Positions 23,951 to 35,927 of a stretch of DNA of 64,000 nucleotides are shown here, in pieces. Position 1 is the first letter of the stretch, and each line of letters opens with the position of its first letter. The translations under genes and the position numbers were made by a program. This DNA comes from Erythroxylum novogranatense (lineage: Eukaryota; Streptophyta; Magnoliopsida; Malpighiales; Erythroxylaceae): positions 51,129,414 through 51,193,413 of the forward strand of contig CM057230.1 in assembly GCA_029891385.1 (NCBI GenBank), read 5' to 3'. The notes below the pieces were generated by a model. That model searched no databases. It was not told the DNA's origin and saw nothing but the letters and a program-made list of their open reading frames with translations.

Positions 23951-24180
23951 AGTTAAGAAGGAAGACCAGGGCTAGAATAGGACGTACAAAAAAACATATA
24001 ATAACCCACAAAGGAGAACAAGGACAAGATTAAGAAGTAGGAACTATGAAGGAGAAGAGTCTAAAAAAATCTTAGAAGAGGAGAATATAAGGAAAGAAAA
24101 ATGAAGATGGAAGATCATCATGCTAACCATATTAGGAGGAGCTTAGAACGGATGAGAGAAGGGAGAGTTTCTCTTTCATA

Positions 24181-26512
24181 ATATTTTCATATAACATTGT
24201 TAAAAATGTTTGCCCAAATAAGATATATAAGACAATAAATTTAAGTACAACTTATGTTATGACCATCTTTTGTTGGAAGACATCCGGTAGTCAAGCATTA
24301 ATAAATTTCGATCTTTATTTCCTTCTTCCATAGGTGACATCCTAAATTTAGTAAAAAAAACATCATTTATTACTCAATGATAAATTAATATATATAGTTA
24401 GTTTTACTAAATTTATAATGTAATAAGTTACAAGTGTATAAAAATAACATGACTAAGAACCTAGCTATTTAGTTTGACATTATGTTAGTTGAACTAAACA
24501 TTAAGAATAATGATTATATATCAATAATGTTTTCATTAACACTTTTGTTGAAATTGAGATTGATAAAGATGATTAGATATGCTTCATGAAGCACATTAAT
24601 ATTAACAACATGACATTTAGATGTAGAAGTAGTTAGCCTATTTTACTAATAGATAGGGACAAGGCTGCATACTATCAGACCTTCTCAGATCCCGTTTCAT
24701 TGTGGGATTTCGGACTGGTTGTGATGATGATGATGATGATAGGTAAGAAACTGAATTATAGTATATCAATGTCTTTTGTTTATTAGTTAATATCGCTTTA
24801 TAAATTTGATATTATTGAAAGTTGCATCCATCTTTTTGTAATAAATGAGAATGTGTTCAATAAGGTGCAATATTCAAATCTTCGATTGATTTTAAAGGGC
24901 CATTAATTTCCATACAAATTCATTGCTTGAGATTTTTTTCGTGCTACAAATATATGATTATCTAATATAAAACCAATCCATAAATAAAGAAAATTTGACT
25001 TTTTATTTATCTACTTTGTGTTTGAAATACTTTCTTATTAGAGATTTATACTTGTAATTTTTAACAAAATTATTTGATTCCATATCACATTTTAATTTTA
25101 GTTTAACTGTTTAATTCCTTTTTCTTGTTGCACTTTCTTAATTTTTATTTTATACAAATATTTTATTTATAATGAATTTCATATTCTATATTACATATGG
25201 TTTATATATTTTATTGACAAATTTTTAAAGTTACTATTTCCATCTTCTTATTTACCATTCACTTCTATTTTAAGTAGTTAATAAATTAACAAGGTGTATA
25301 AGTTCAGCCTTTTTGAATAGTTAATAAGTTCACCCTTATGAATTAGGTTATGTTTAAATCAATGCAAATCTACACTTTCTTTGCTAATGATGTTTTTCTT
25401 AGTCTGAACTCATCCCATTAATTGATATGTATGTTCAATTTAATTAATATATGCATAAGATCTTGTCAAAAGCTTTCTACAATTTTATAAAACACATTAA
25501 CATTTGAATTTGAAGATCTAGTTTCATAATTTAATTGAATTGAAGATTTTAACTTAAGAACAAAATCACAAATGATTGGTCTCTTCATTATTAAGGAACA
25601 GTTTCCATCTACGCAAAAATATAAAATTTTTTTTTAAATTTTCACTAAAATACAAGTTGAACCTACCATTTTGAGCATTCAAAATGAACCTAACATTTTT
25701 AGCATGTTCAAATTAATCCTTAAATGAATGGAAAATTACTTAGAGTTAAATCCTTATTTATTATGTTCCATCTTTGTACTAATACGTAACAAGTTTAATA
25801 TTTTTATTAGACATAAAAGTCCTACAATGCCACATATATTCCACATGGCACGATAGGGCTTATATATCAATTTTAACTTTTAAGTTAATTTATGATATCT
25901 CTTACTTCTATTTAATTCTTAATTAAACCAAAAACTCCACCACCCCTAATAACTTTTAAATCACTTGCCCACCATCATGACTAATAACATTTATATCCAT
26001 ATGCATTTATCGACATATTCATCATATTTAAGCACGTATTTGAGTCATTTTTTTCTAAGGCTTCTTAACTAAGTCATTTTTTGAAACTTCAAGGAGCTTA
26101 AATTGAAGAGTCTCATACAACTTAAAACTATCTAACACAAAAAGATTAAAAAAACACAACTTTATTGGTTTTGGTTCCAAGGGCTCTATAATTTGAATCT
26201 CTGTTTCAAGTCAAAGAATGCCGACTCAAGCTAAACTTGCATTGAAATCTTCTCATAGCTCTCTCTTATCTCTATTTTTCAGTTGGTACCCTCATTCTTT
26301 TATAATTCTTCTCTTATTTTTATTCTTTTTTGTTTTATACCTCCTCTTCTTGCTCCTTCCACTTATTCAAACCTTCTTTCAAAATGTCAAGTTGATACTT
26401 GATGATATCATCATTTCTTGTTTTTGACAATGCTTAGGTGCTTTGGTTATTTTCTTCATTGATGGGATGTAGCTTAAGTAATTGGCATTGTCAACAGGGA
26501 AAAAAGGGTCTA
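24181..26512. other. Mostly unassigned A+T-rich DNA
   Basis: Apart from the SINE-like piece near 24.7 kb, I recognise nothing. A 69-residue frame at 26,218-26,427 is leucine- and phenylalanine-rich low-complexity sequence and not a credible gene. Confidence 0.4.
24650..24745 (+). mobile_element. SINE 3'-end fragment with (GAT)n tail (tentative)
   Basis: The stretch GACAAGGCTGCATACTATCA...CAGACC, then CAGATCCCG, then GTGGGATTT, followed by a short triplet tail (GATGATGATGAT) resembles the 3' half of plant tRNA-derived SINEs of the TS/Au type, which read GG(T)AAGG(C/T)TGCGTACAT...GACCC...CAGACCCC and end in TTG or T repeats. The A and B promoter boxes are not visible, so only a 3' fragment is supported. 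Confidence 0.45.
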
Positions 26513-26517
26513 GATTT

Positions 26518-27080
26518 TGTTGGTATTTGTTGTTCCAAAAACTTTTCAGTGATACCCCACTTTTATTACACAATAACACATATCATCATAGTTGTTATTC
26601 TTGAGCAACCATCATAGATATTATTAGTCTTTATTATATCCAAACATCCAAAACATTTCTCATCTTTATTATTATTCTTTAATACACACAAACATTCATT
26701 TTTTTTCCTTATATAAATAGCTTGTCCATCTTGTTTACAACACACACTTTATTCTTTTTGATCTCTCCCACAGTCACGATTCTACTCCTTTTTTCCTATA
26801 TAAAGCACACACCTTCCATACAAAAGCACCTTTTATACATATATCTTCTAGTCTTTTCTATTCTGCCTTTTTCTTCTTTTATTAATTTTTGGATATAGTT
26901 GCTACTCCACCCCTCGGAGTGCATCAAAGCTAGTAGAGAAGGTATTAACCCAAAGGTTAGAATTCGTTGTCCTGCTGCACTGTAGAGTAGGAATTTCTAA
27001 CTTAGGGCAGCTATTTTCATAACGCCTTACATTTCAAATAATTCATTCCAATTTAATTATTATTGTTATTTTCACAATCA
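26518..27080 (+). repeat. copia 5' LTR
   Basis: Aligns along its length with 35,390-35,922, for example ATTAGTCTTTATTAT, CCAAACATCCAAAACATTTC and ATTTAATTATTATTGTTATT. The end is set at the CA of CAATCA by alignment; the 3' LTR ends CTAACA instead. It holds a TATATAAATAGCTTGTCCATC block (about 26,712 onward), a plausible TATA region that is conserved in the partner LTR. Confidence 0.85.
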
Positions 27081-27109
27081 ATCTAAGTTGAAAAAAAATA
27101 TTGTTACAT

Positions 27110-29516
27110 TACTATTGTTTATTGAGAAATGTAGTTTCGTTGAATAAACTTGAGGAATGAGCTAGATGAAAGATCTGTGAATAAAGAATGTGTTAAGTGC
27201 GATTTAGTAAAATTTGAAAATTTGTAGAAAGTTTAAAAATGCAATAGTAAGAGAAAGCTTGTGTACATTTCGGTTTTGATGATCAATACCTTATAAGCTT
27301 ATAGTTGATTGGTTTTGAGATTGTATCGGAGTAAAAAGACAGAATATATGAATTAGAAATGGATTAAGATGAAGAAGGGAGGGAGAGAAATTTTGCAAAA
27401 ATGCAAAAACTGGAGTGCATGGGTGTGACCTAAGGTTGCACGCCTATGACATTATTGTAACAAGGAGGTTATGATCGTAAGCCATCACGATCGTGACTCT
27501 GCTGATTTTTGTGAAACTCACAATTGTGTTTAAGCATGAACGTGCACCCGAAGTTGTTTTCCATACTGAACAATCTTTCTTCTTTTGCTCATAACTTCTT
27601 CTCTAGACCTCCAAATGACTTGATTCTTAATCCAATGGATTTATAACACATTTTTCTACCTCTCCATAAAATTATTAGCTTTCTGAATTTATTTCAAAAA
27701 GATTGATTGAATGAAAGTGTGAGAATTTGTTGGAATAGAATGAAAAGGAATAATTTACTGAACATACTTCGTTATTTTAATTATATCTTGATCTATAGTT
27801 TTCAAATGAGGTGATTTTTAATTAAAATGAAAGTAGAGACATAAAGTTAAAATTTTTCTGAAGAAGTAAAATTTTAATTCCGGTCTGAAGAATTCCAAAA
27901 TCTATTCTGAATTTGAAGTAAGAGTTCTATTGTAGCTTAAGAATAGACTAATGTATTTGGAGTACAATTATCAGTATATTGAACCAAATTGAAATCTTGG
28001 TGTCATTAGAGACCTAAGACACAAGGGAACAATTGTTTAGAAGGAAGTATTACTTAAATCCTTCATTTTATAGATCTTATTGATCATATACAGTTGACCA
28101 AAATGGAATGTTTTTAGAAACAATTGAAATGGAGAATGAGTGATTGAATTTCGATACAATTGGAGTATAATTGATATGTACATCATTGTAATACATAAAT
28201 ATACCCGAGAATTTGCCATTGAACATGCATGAGATATAAAACTTTGATAAATGTGTTTATTTTATTACATAAGCACTCTAGTGATACGAAATTGTTTTAT
28301 TGCATATAGAAGAGCAAGTAGCGTGACCACTTCCAGTTATTGTCGGAGCATCCAGACAATAGGCATAAGGGAACAACTGTGAGTAACCTAAAATGGTCTT
28401 ACTTTATTTGTTATATTCCGTATATTACTGAATTGTATTGATATATTACTAAACCGCATTGACTGATTGTGTACTAAATTTTGGACAATATATATCTGAG
28501 GTATTTGATGCATGCAAACAATATTGGAAGTGCTACTTGTATGTGAATGAGACTATCTAATTGAATATTCTGATTCACAACAAAAGTTGAATGCCTGATT
28601 GAGGTTCAATGACTATGAGATTTTGATTGTGCATCGTATGTGACTATTATATATGACATATTCTGTATTTAATGCATGTCATAAAATGCATTCTTAGATA
28701 ATGACATTTTGACCAGAGTAGCCAGTATGAAAGTGCTTGCACTTAGAGCTTTGTTTCGTGATTTCTGTTTCTGCATATAGAGCTTTGCTTTGTGATTTCT
28801 GTTTTGACTTAGCCCAATGGGTCAGTATCTGTATATGTATGTAAAAGGCACTCAGTAACAACAATAATAACAAATCTAGAGTCTCATATGCATTTGTATT
28901 TGTAAATATCTGTTTTGAATTCGCAATGATAACATGATATGCCATGATAAAATGAGTATTGAATTACTCAAGATCTGAATGAATATATGTGAGATAATAT
29001 GATTGATTGTGTTTTTTTTTATATGAGTGAACTATCGAAGATGGTTACTCAACTGAGTTCGCAAAACTCATAAAATTGCAACGTGGCTTTCCAGGTTTAA
29101 TAAAGGTCTCCATAGAGGTTTCGAGTAAGAGTTTCAGGTCGGGATCAATTTACGTCTGCATATGTATTTCTTTATGTTGTAGTGAAAAGTGTAGTCATAA
29201 ATGTTGTACAATATATATGAAAATGGTTTTTGAAATGTAATGATATTATGAATACAAGTATTTTGTTCTATAATGGACTCAAGTGATTACTGAAACTCTG
29301 ATGAGTTCAATAATGATTGTAACTTTGGTGACTGAAATTGTTTATAAATAAATTGGGCTGAAATTGATTATTGATTTTTTGCATATCCATGGGTTGTTTT
29401 AAAACAAAGGTAATGAGTTTGCTTTACCGATTGTGCTAACATGCTACCCTTACGGGGTACGTACTCAGATACATTAGGAATGTCAGGTACATGTCCTACA
29501 AGAGTGGGGTGCTACA
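27110..29516 (+). repeat. Nested element 5' LTR, left end missing
   Basis: Homologous to the 3' LTR from about 32,010 onward (TGTAGTTTCG, then GAATAAACTT), so the first 650 or so bases of the LTR are lost. It retains about 1,030 bp (roughly 28,256-29,285) absent from the 3' copy, giving an ancestral LTR of about 3 kb. Ends GGGGTGCTACA, three bases before the primer site. Confidence 0.8.
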
Positions 29517-29519
29517 TTA

Positions 29520-29533
29520 TGGTATCAGAGCCC
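29520..29533 (+). other. Primer-binding site, tRNA-Met type
   Basis: TGGTATCAGAGCCC, complementary to the 3' end of plant initiator tRNA-Met, three bases after the LTR end. Confidence 0.85.
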
Positions 29534-31340
29534 AGATTTAGTAGCTTAAATGGGTGATTATTAAAAAAATGTCTCAAGTTACATGCATTTTAGACATGTC
29601 ATAGTAGGCAGTAGCAACTGATCCCTAGTCTGAGTCACATTTACATGAGTCAAATGCATAAGTATTTGTTAAAAGTTTGAGCTAATAAAAATAATGAGAA
29701 GAATGATGATCTGCCAGAATGTGATCAGAAATGAGAAATGGTATATGGTTAGATATGACATATAAAGATTCAATGCATTTGTATTGGTAGATATATTATG
29801 GTATATGACATCAATATTATACTATGGTGATGTATCACCAAATGTGAAATAGATATGATTGTGTTGTCAGGTATTGATTAAAGGAAGTAGTGATATAGAT
29901 ATGAGTCGTAAGATTTAAAGTGTACAAGCCAAGTCAAAAGAAAATAAAAATTTTTATGACCTTGAGAGGTTAAACTTAAACTTGAAATGATTGTTGGTAA
30001 ATGTGCTCTGTGAAATTGAGATCAGAATTTCAAGAGAATTATACATCTAAAATTTTGAATTGATTACAAACATGCATATGTAAGAAGATATAATGGTAAT
30101 TGGAAGATGAGATAATTATAGTGACAAACGTAAAAGTTGTTAACGTTAAGTTGATTTTGTATTATGAGTACATATCTAAAATGGGATCACCATGACAAGT
30201 GGGAATAATGAGCAAATATGTATTATATATGTGGAAATGATGTAGGAAATAATTTATAACTTGTTAAATAATTGCTAGTTATGATTCCTATGTAAAGATG
30301 ACTTAGAATAATATATGAAAGTGCTTACAGTGATCAATCAGGGATAGATTAAGATCATTAATGATGCTACTATAGATGATAAATTCGAGAAAATGAATCA
30401 CGATCATGAACCTTTTCATCCCAATCATGACAGGCAGAAAAATGAAAATGTTGTTTAGCTTTAATTGTAATCTAGGTATCATTAGCGAATGTTAGTAATT
30501 GGAGAATTGTCATAACTACATCTTCAAATAAGATGAAATGATCTTGATGGTATATAAATTAAGCTTCTTGAGGTATTAAGAATGACTAATAAACAAGGAT
30601 GAAAACAATTGATTGATAAAGATTGCATGAATAGTATAGATGTGGTAGCAAGAAATCTTCTTTTGAAGAAGAATTTCAGTAAATTTAGTTAAGTAGACCA
30701 AATGGTTTACTTTAAGATTGATCAATGAAGAAATGAATTAGAAATGAACAAGGAATGAATCAAGAGCGAATATTGAAGTCACATTTCTAATGGAGACTCA
30801 AGTACAATAGGTTGAATATGCTATAGAGAGTATATGTAGCTTGTCGATGTAAGGTATCTAACTAGGTGATTGGATTCTGGAATTTTAGGTAACACTATTA
30901 TTATTGTGAGGAGAACTTATGTTCACACTATATTCTATGTAAATATGTTCAAGAGATACAAATTTCAATTGGTAAATGTGTTATCAATTTAGAGAGTTAA
31001 GGCTAGAAATAAATTGAAATATGCAAAGAAACTAATATGAATGAACAGATATTAAAATAAGCCAGTATGAAAACAATGGAAATTGAATGAATTGAGAAAC
31101 TCATTCAAGGAAAGAAGAAAAAGAAATTAGCATGAGATAGTATGACCTCATTGATGAAATAGTAAAGATAGTATGATATCTGAATAAGTGACTAAAAAAT
31201 TGAATGATTCCACTGACTATAGTCAAGTGGAAGAAATTATTCGAGTGATGAAGTAACGTGGGAAATTGAAGAGCATATGAAAATGCAATATCCCCACCTG
31301 TATCATCAATCAGGTAAGAATTTCAGGGATGAAATTTCTT
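29534..31340 (+). other. Non-coding interior of the nested element
   Basis: About 1.8 kb between primer site and purine tract. No gag, protease, RT or integrase motif could be read in any frame and stops are dense. The interior was non-coding from the start, or has decayed completely. Confidence 0.55.
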
Positions 31341-31354
31341 AAGAAGGGGAGAAT
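31341..31354 (+). other. Polypurine tract of the nested element
   Basis: AAGAAGGGGAGAAT immediately before the 3' LTR start TGTAACATCCC; the expected plus-strand primer. Confidence 0.75.
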
Positions 31355-33374
31355 TGTAACATCCCATGTTTGGGGCTAGATCCCAAAATAGTGAACGGAA
31401 CATACTGTGAGAAATTAGAAGTGTACTGCATGCTTATGCATCATTGTTTATTCACACATATGTGAATATTTATTGTTGAATTTCAAAATAATAGTTCTTG
31501 AATTCATTGACATTTTTTTCAGTATAATTGACTAAATAATATGATTTAAAATGTGAGTTGTGATTTATTGGTGGTAAAATTTTATTTAGAGACTGTTAGT
31601 ATTATTTCAAAATTTTTAGTGAATTTAAGGAATTTCTAAAATTTGGAATAATTTTGGACTAAGAAAAATATTGAAATATGGACCAATTAGAGTGTGATAC
31701 ATGGACTGACTAAATTGATGAAAAATGACTTACATGCATGATGACACGTGGACTAATGATTTAGTGAAAAATGTGTTAAATGCCAGAGAACACATAGTTA
31801 ACTGTTATAGATGACAAATTATTTCTTGCAGCTCTCTATCTGCTTGTTCTTCACTGAGAGTAATATTGTTATCGAATTTTCTTCTGTTTTACCAAACATA
31901 GAACATCAAGTTGTTAATTTTGTATCATTAATTCACTTGTACTGTCAAAAGCTTTATTGAATGAAGTAAGTAATTCTTGATGATGGTTTATTGTTCATAA
32001 ATGAATGCATGAATGGGTGGTTTGAGAAGTGTAGTTTCGGTGAATAAACTTAGGGAACGAGTTAGATGAAAGACATATAAATAGAGAACGTGTTAAGTGA
32101 GATATAGTGAAATTTAAAAATGAGCAGAAAGTTTAAAAAATACATTAGTGAGTGAAAGTTTGAGTAAGTTTCGGTTCTGATGATCAATACCTTATGAGCT
32201 TGTAGTTGATTGGTTTTGAGATTGTATTAGAATAAAAAGACAGAATATATGAATTAGAAATGGATGAAGAAGAAGAAGAGAGGGAGAGAAATTCTGTAAA
32301 TATGCAAAAAATGGAGTGCACGAGTGTGACTTAAAGTTGCAAACCTGTGACACTACTATAGCAAGGAGCTCACGATCGTGAGCCATCACAATCGCGACCC
32401 TGCTGATTTTTGTGAAACTCACGATCGTGCACCCGAAGCTATTTTCCATACTGAACATTCTTGCTTCTTTTGATCATAATTTCTTATTTATACCTTCAAA
32501 TGACTTGATTCTTGAATAATTAGATTCCCAACATATTTTTCTACCATAAATAAAAATTGGTAGCTTTCTAAATTGATTTGAAAAAGATTGATTGAATGAA
32601 AGTGTGAGAATCTATTGGAATAGAATGAATTGGAATAATTTACTGGACATACTTCAGTATTTTGATTATATCTTGATTTGTAAAGTTTCAAATCAGGTGA
32701 TTCTTAATTAAAATGAAACTAGAGACATAAAGCTATAATTTTCCTGAAGAAGTAAAATTGTAATTCTAGTGTGAAGAATTTCAAAATCTGTTCTGAATTT
32801 GAAGTAAGAATTATGTTATAGCTTAAGAACATACTGACATAGTTGGAGTATAACTATCAGTATATTAAACCAAATTGAATGATCTTAGTGTCATTAGAGA
32901 CCTAGGACATGGAGGAACAATTGTTTAAAAGAAATTGTTACTTAAATCCTTCATTTTAAAGATCTTATTAATCATATACAGTTGACCATAATGGAATGTT
33001 TTCAGAAACAATTAAAATGGAGAATGAGTGATTGAATTTCGATACAATTGGAGTACAACTGATATGTACATCATTGTAATACATAAATATACTCGAGAAT
33101 TTTTCATTGAACATGCATGAGATATGAAACATTAATAAATGTGATTACTAAAACTCTTATGAGTTCAATAATGATTGTAACTTTTGTGACTGAAATTGTT
33201 TATAAATAAATTAGGTCAAAATTGATTATTGATTTTCCACATATCCACGGATTGTTTTAAAATAAAAATAATGAGTTTTATTTACCGACTGTGCTAGCAT
33301 GGCACCCTTACAGGGTAGTACTCAGATATTACCAGGAATGTCGGGTACGTGTCCTGCGAGAGTGGGGTGCTACA
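31355..33374 (+). repeat. Nested element 3' LTR
   Basis: Starts TGTAACATCCC, ends GGGGTGCTACA at 33,374. Compared with the 5' LTR it has a deletion of about 1 kb near 33,142, at the junction ATAAATGTG/ATTACTAAAACTC, with GTG shared by both sides. It contains a perfect 16-bp palindrome at 32,368. Confidence 0.85.
32368..32383. repeat. Perfect palindrome in the nested 3' LTR
   Basis: GCTCACGATCGTGAGC, 16 of 16 bases self-complementary. CACGATCGTG recurs nearby at about 32,420, and decayed versions lie near 27,490-27,515 in the 5' LTR. Confidence 0.9.
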
Positions 33375-34163
33375 TATATTATTAAGGAAGATCCTAAAAC
33401 TTATGAGGAAGCAATGAGATTTATGGATGCTACATTTTGGAAGGAAGCCATAGATAGTGAATTAGAGTCAATCATGTCTAATAAAACTTGGGTTTTACTT
33501 GATCTACCTCGAGGGTGTAAGCCTTTAGAGTGTAAGTGAATGTTCAAAAAGAAATTGAGACTTGAAGGAACCATTTAGAGGCTCAAGATAAGACTTGTGA
33601 TTAAAGGCTTTAAACAAAAAGAAGGATTGGACCTTTTTAACACTTACTATCCTGTTGCTAAAATTAGATCTACAAGGATGTTGTTTGCTATGTCCTTAGT
33701 TTTCAAACTTCATATGCACCAAATGGATATGAAGACAACTTTCTTAAATGGTGATCTAGATGAGGAAATTTATATGGTTCAACCAAAGGGGTTTAAAGTG
33801 CTTGGTCAAGAACAAAAGATGTGTAAGTTGGGTAAGTCTTTGTATGGACTTAAACAAGCTCCCAAACAATGGCATGAGAAATTTAAAAGCGAGATTTTGA
33901 TACATTTCACCTCTTGTGATGCTGATTATTACATTTATGTGAAATCTGATATCAATGGTTGTGTAATTATAACTCTTTATGTGGATGATATGCTTATTTT
34001 TAGTACTAGTTTATTTGTTATTGATACTACTAAGAGTTCACCAAAGTCTTCTTTTGATATTAAAAAGATCTTAGACCTGTGGACTTTAATTTGGGAATCA
34101 AAGTTGATAAGATTGACTCTAGTTTTAAGTTCAACCAAACTCATTATGTTGAAATTTTTTTGA
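33375..34163 (+). pseudogene. copia reverse transcriptase, N-terminal and central part
   Basis: After the nested LTR the frame gives P-K-T-Y-E-E-A, then F-W-K-E-A-I-D-S-E-L-E-S-I, then N-K-T-W, the copia RT start (RVT_2). From 33,597 an open frame of 188 codons has the core: Q-M-D-M-K-T-T-F-L-N-G-D-L-D-E-E-I-Y-M, L-Y-G-L-K-Q-A-P-K-Q-W, and the catalytic Y-V-D-D-M near 33,980. Breaks: stops at about 33,537 and 33,576, and a frameshift near 34,070. RT would copy the element RNA in cytoplasmic particles; this one cannot be made. The open frame starting at 33,291 is a chimera of nested-LTR sequence and RT. Confidence 0.9.
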
Positions 34164-34880
34164 AGAAGTTTGGTCACTATGATGTTAATCCAGTCAAGAC
34201 TCCCTATAATGTTAGTGTTGCTTTAAAGAAAAATCTTAGTGACAGTGTAAACCAAGCCGAGTATGTTAAAATTATTGGTAGTGTGATATTCTTGATGAAC
34301 TATTCTCGTCCTAATATTGCATACTACGTGAGAAGACTTAGTATGTATACTCATAATCCTAGTCAAGAGCATTGGAATGCATTGATTCGTTTGTTGAGGT
34401 ATTTGAAAGATACTATGCATTATGGATTATCTTTTTCGTGATGATCCTCTTGTATTGGAGAGGTATTTTGATGCTAACTAGATTATGGAAAGTGACGATA
34501 TACACTATACTAGTGGTTATATTTTTACCTTAGCAGGAGTTGTTGTGTCTTAGAAATCATCTAAGCAAACGTGTATTGCGAGATCAACGATGGAAGCTAA
34601 GTTTATGGCTTTGGAATTGGCAGGATGGGAAGCTAAGTAGCTAAGGAATCTCTTAATAGATATCCCACTATGGGAAAAACCAATTCCTTATGTGTTCCTT
34701 CATTGTGATTTGTAGGTTGCCATTCATATTGTCAAAAACAAGGCATATAATGGAAAAAATAGACATATAAAATTGAAACATAAAATTGTCAGTGCTTTAA
34801 TTAGACATGGTGTAATTTCTCTGGACTATGTCAAGTCAGAAAGAAACTTAGTAGATCCGTTTACAAAAACTTTGAGTTGA
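34079..34880 (+). pseudogene. copia RT C-terminus and RNase H
   Basis: The next frame (34,079-34,441) carries L-G-I-K-V, then Q-T-H-Y-V-E-I-F-L-K-K-F-G, then V-K-T-P, then R-P-N-I-A-Y and W-N-A-L-I-R-L-L-R-Y-L-K, typical of the copia RT-RNase H connection. After a stop, 34,490-34,880 reads Y-T-S-G-Y, S-S-K-Q-T-C-I-A-R-S-T-M-E-A-K-F-M-A-L (RNase H E-A-E/K-Y site), R-H-I-K-L-K-H and D-P-F-T-K-x-L-S at the pol end. At least two stops. Confidence 0.85.
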
Positions 34881-35389
34881 AAACTAATTTTAGAACATGC
34901 TAAAGGGATGGGGTTGAGCCCAATTATGTAGTAACCTTATGATGGACACCTGACTTGGGAAACCAAGTTCAATGGGTCAAACGAAGTTATATGGTGACTA
35001 CTTACATGTAATTATTTATGAAATAATACTGAGATATTCACTTATTGAATAGCATCCCTTAGCATGACTTTACTGTGTTTGTTGAGGTTGGTTTGTTTAA
35101 CCCTTAAGGAGTTCCATAGCTTAAGTTTGGTTAGTGTGAGTAATACACACTTGATGGACTCACTTACGTGATTGGGGGGTGTGTTAGCCACTCTCCTATT
35201 AGAGTACTTGATCTATCTCTCTAAAGAGATCATAAAACCAGGGTATTTTGAGGCTGTTTATTTCTTTAGCAGGTTCTATCTCCGAATTTTTTGAACACCA
35301 AGTTCAAGATTTATTTCACCTAGTTGTTCACCTATTTTTCTCCTAAACTATTACATTTTATTTCTCAAGTTTTGGACCAAGCGGGGGAT
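34881..35389 (+). other. copia 3' untranslated region and purine tract
   Basis: No coding motif after pol. The stretch ends with the purine-rich GCGGGGGA (35,381-35,388) before the LTR start TGTTGGTAT at 35,390. The interior includes GGGATGGGGTTGAGCCCAAT near 34,905, a usual post-pol landmark of plant copia elements. Confidence 0.6.
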
Positions 35390-35922
35390 TGTTGGTATTG
35401 ATTGTTCCAAAAACTTGTCAGGGATACCCTACTTTTATTATACTATAACGCATATCATCGTAGTTGTTATTCATGAACAACCATTATGGATGTTATTAGT
35501 CTTTATTATGTCCAAACATCCAAAACATTTCCCATCTTTATTATTATTCTTTACTACACCCAAATGGTTATTTTTTTTCCTATATAAATAGCTTGTCCAT
35601 CTTGTTTATGACTCACTCTTTGTTCTTTTTGCTCTCTCCACAGTTACGATTCTATTCCTTTTTTCCTATACCTTTTATATACATATTTTCTTGTCTTTTT
35701 TATTCTGCCTTTGTTTGCTTTTATTAATTTTCACAAACAGTTCCTACTCCATCCTTTGGAGCACACCAAATCTAGTGGAGAAGACGTTAAAGTTGAGATG
35801 GAAACCCATTGTCTTGCTACACCGTAAAGAGGAAATTTCCGACTTAAGGCAGTAATTTTCACAACGCCTTGCATTTCAAATAAGTCATTCCAATTTAATT
35901 ATTATTGTTATTTTTGCTAACA
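35390..35922 (+). repeat. copia 3' LTR
   Basis: 533 bp, TGTTGGTATTG to GCTAACA, followed by TSD GATTT. Contains TATATAAATAGCTTGTCCATC as in the 5' LTR. Confidence 0.9.
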
Positions 35923-35927
35923 GATTT

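Larger units (their letters stand above)
18900..24180 (-). mobile_element. Degenerate full-length-like LINE, reverse strand
   Basis: Read on the reverse strand the order is ORF1 with DUF4283 (about 23.95-22.65 kb), apurinic endonuclease start (about 22.3 kb), reverse transcriptase (about 21.0-20.1 kb) and a C-terminal region (about 19.9-18.9 kb), the normal order of plant L1-type LINEs. All parts carry many stops. The 3' end is cut by the solo LTR at 18,894; I could not find the continuation left of 14,250. The 5' end near 24,180 is an estimate. Confidence 0.75.
27110..33374 (+). mobile_element. Nested non-autonomous long-LTR retrotransposon (Ty3-like ends, no genes)
   Basis: 5' LTR (about 27,110-29,516, left part missing), primer-binding site TGGTATCAGAGCCC at 29,520, a 1.8-kb interior without readable gag or pol, purine tract at 31,341-31,354, and 3' LTR (31,355-33,374). 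The interior ends GGGATGAAATTTCTTAAGAAGGGGAG, close to the G-A-C-G-A-A-A-T-T-T...GGGGGAG end seen in many plant Ty3/gypsy elements and also at 59,435-59,461 here, so a Ty3-derived LARD-type element is likely. The LTR begins TGTAACATCCC and ends GGGGTGCTACA. Confidence 0.8.
26518..35922 (+). mobile_element. Ty1/copia LTR retrotransposon, internally deleted, carrying a nested LTR element
   Basis: Bounded by a perfect 5-bp duplication GATTT (26,513-26,517 and 35,923-35,927). Both LTRs start TGTTGGTAT. Between them only the 3' half of pol survives (33.37-34.88 kb); primer site, gag, protease and integrase are missing. A non-coding long-LTR element occupies about 27.1-33.37 kb. The simplest history is insertion of that element at the start of the RT domain, then one deletion removing copia leader-to-integrase together with the first part of the nested 5' LTR. 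Confidence 0.9.

Noticed and set aside
26218..26427. Membrane-protein gene (L/F-rich frame)
   Set aside because: Hydrophobicity arises from CTT/TTT-rich low-complexity DNA; no start context, homolog or continuation.
33291..33539. 82-codon open frame as a new gene
   Set aside because: The first part is the end of the nested LTR, the second is copia RT; a chance fusion.
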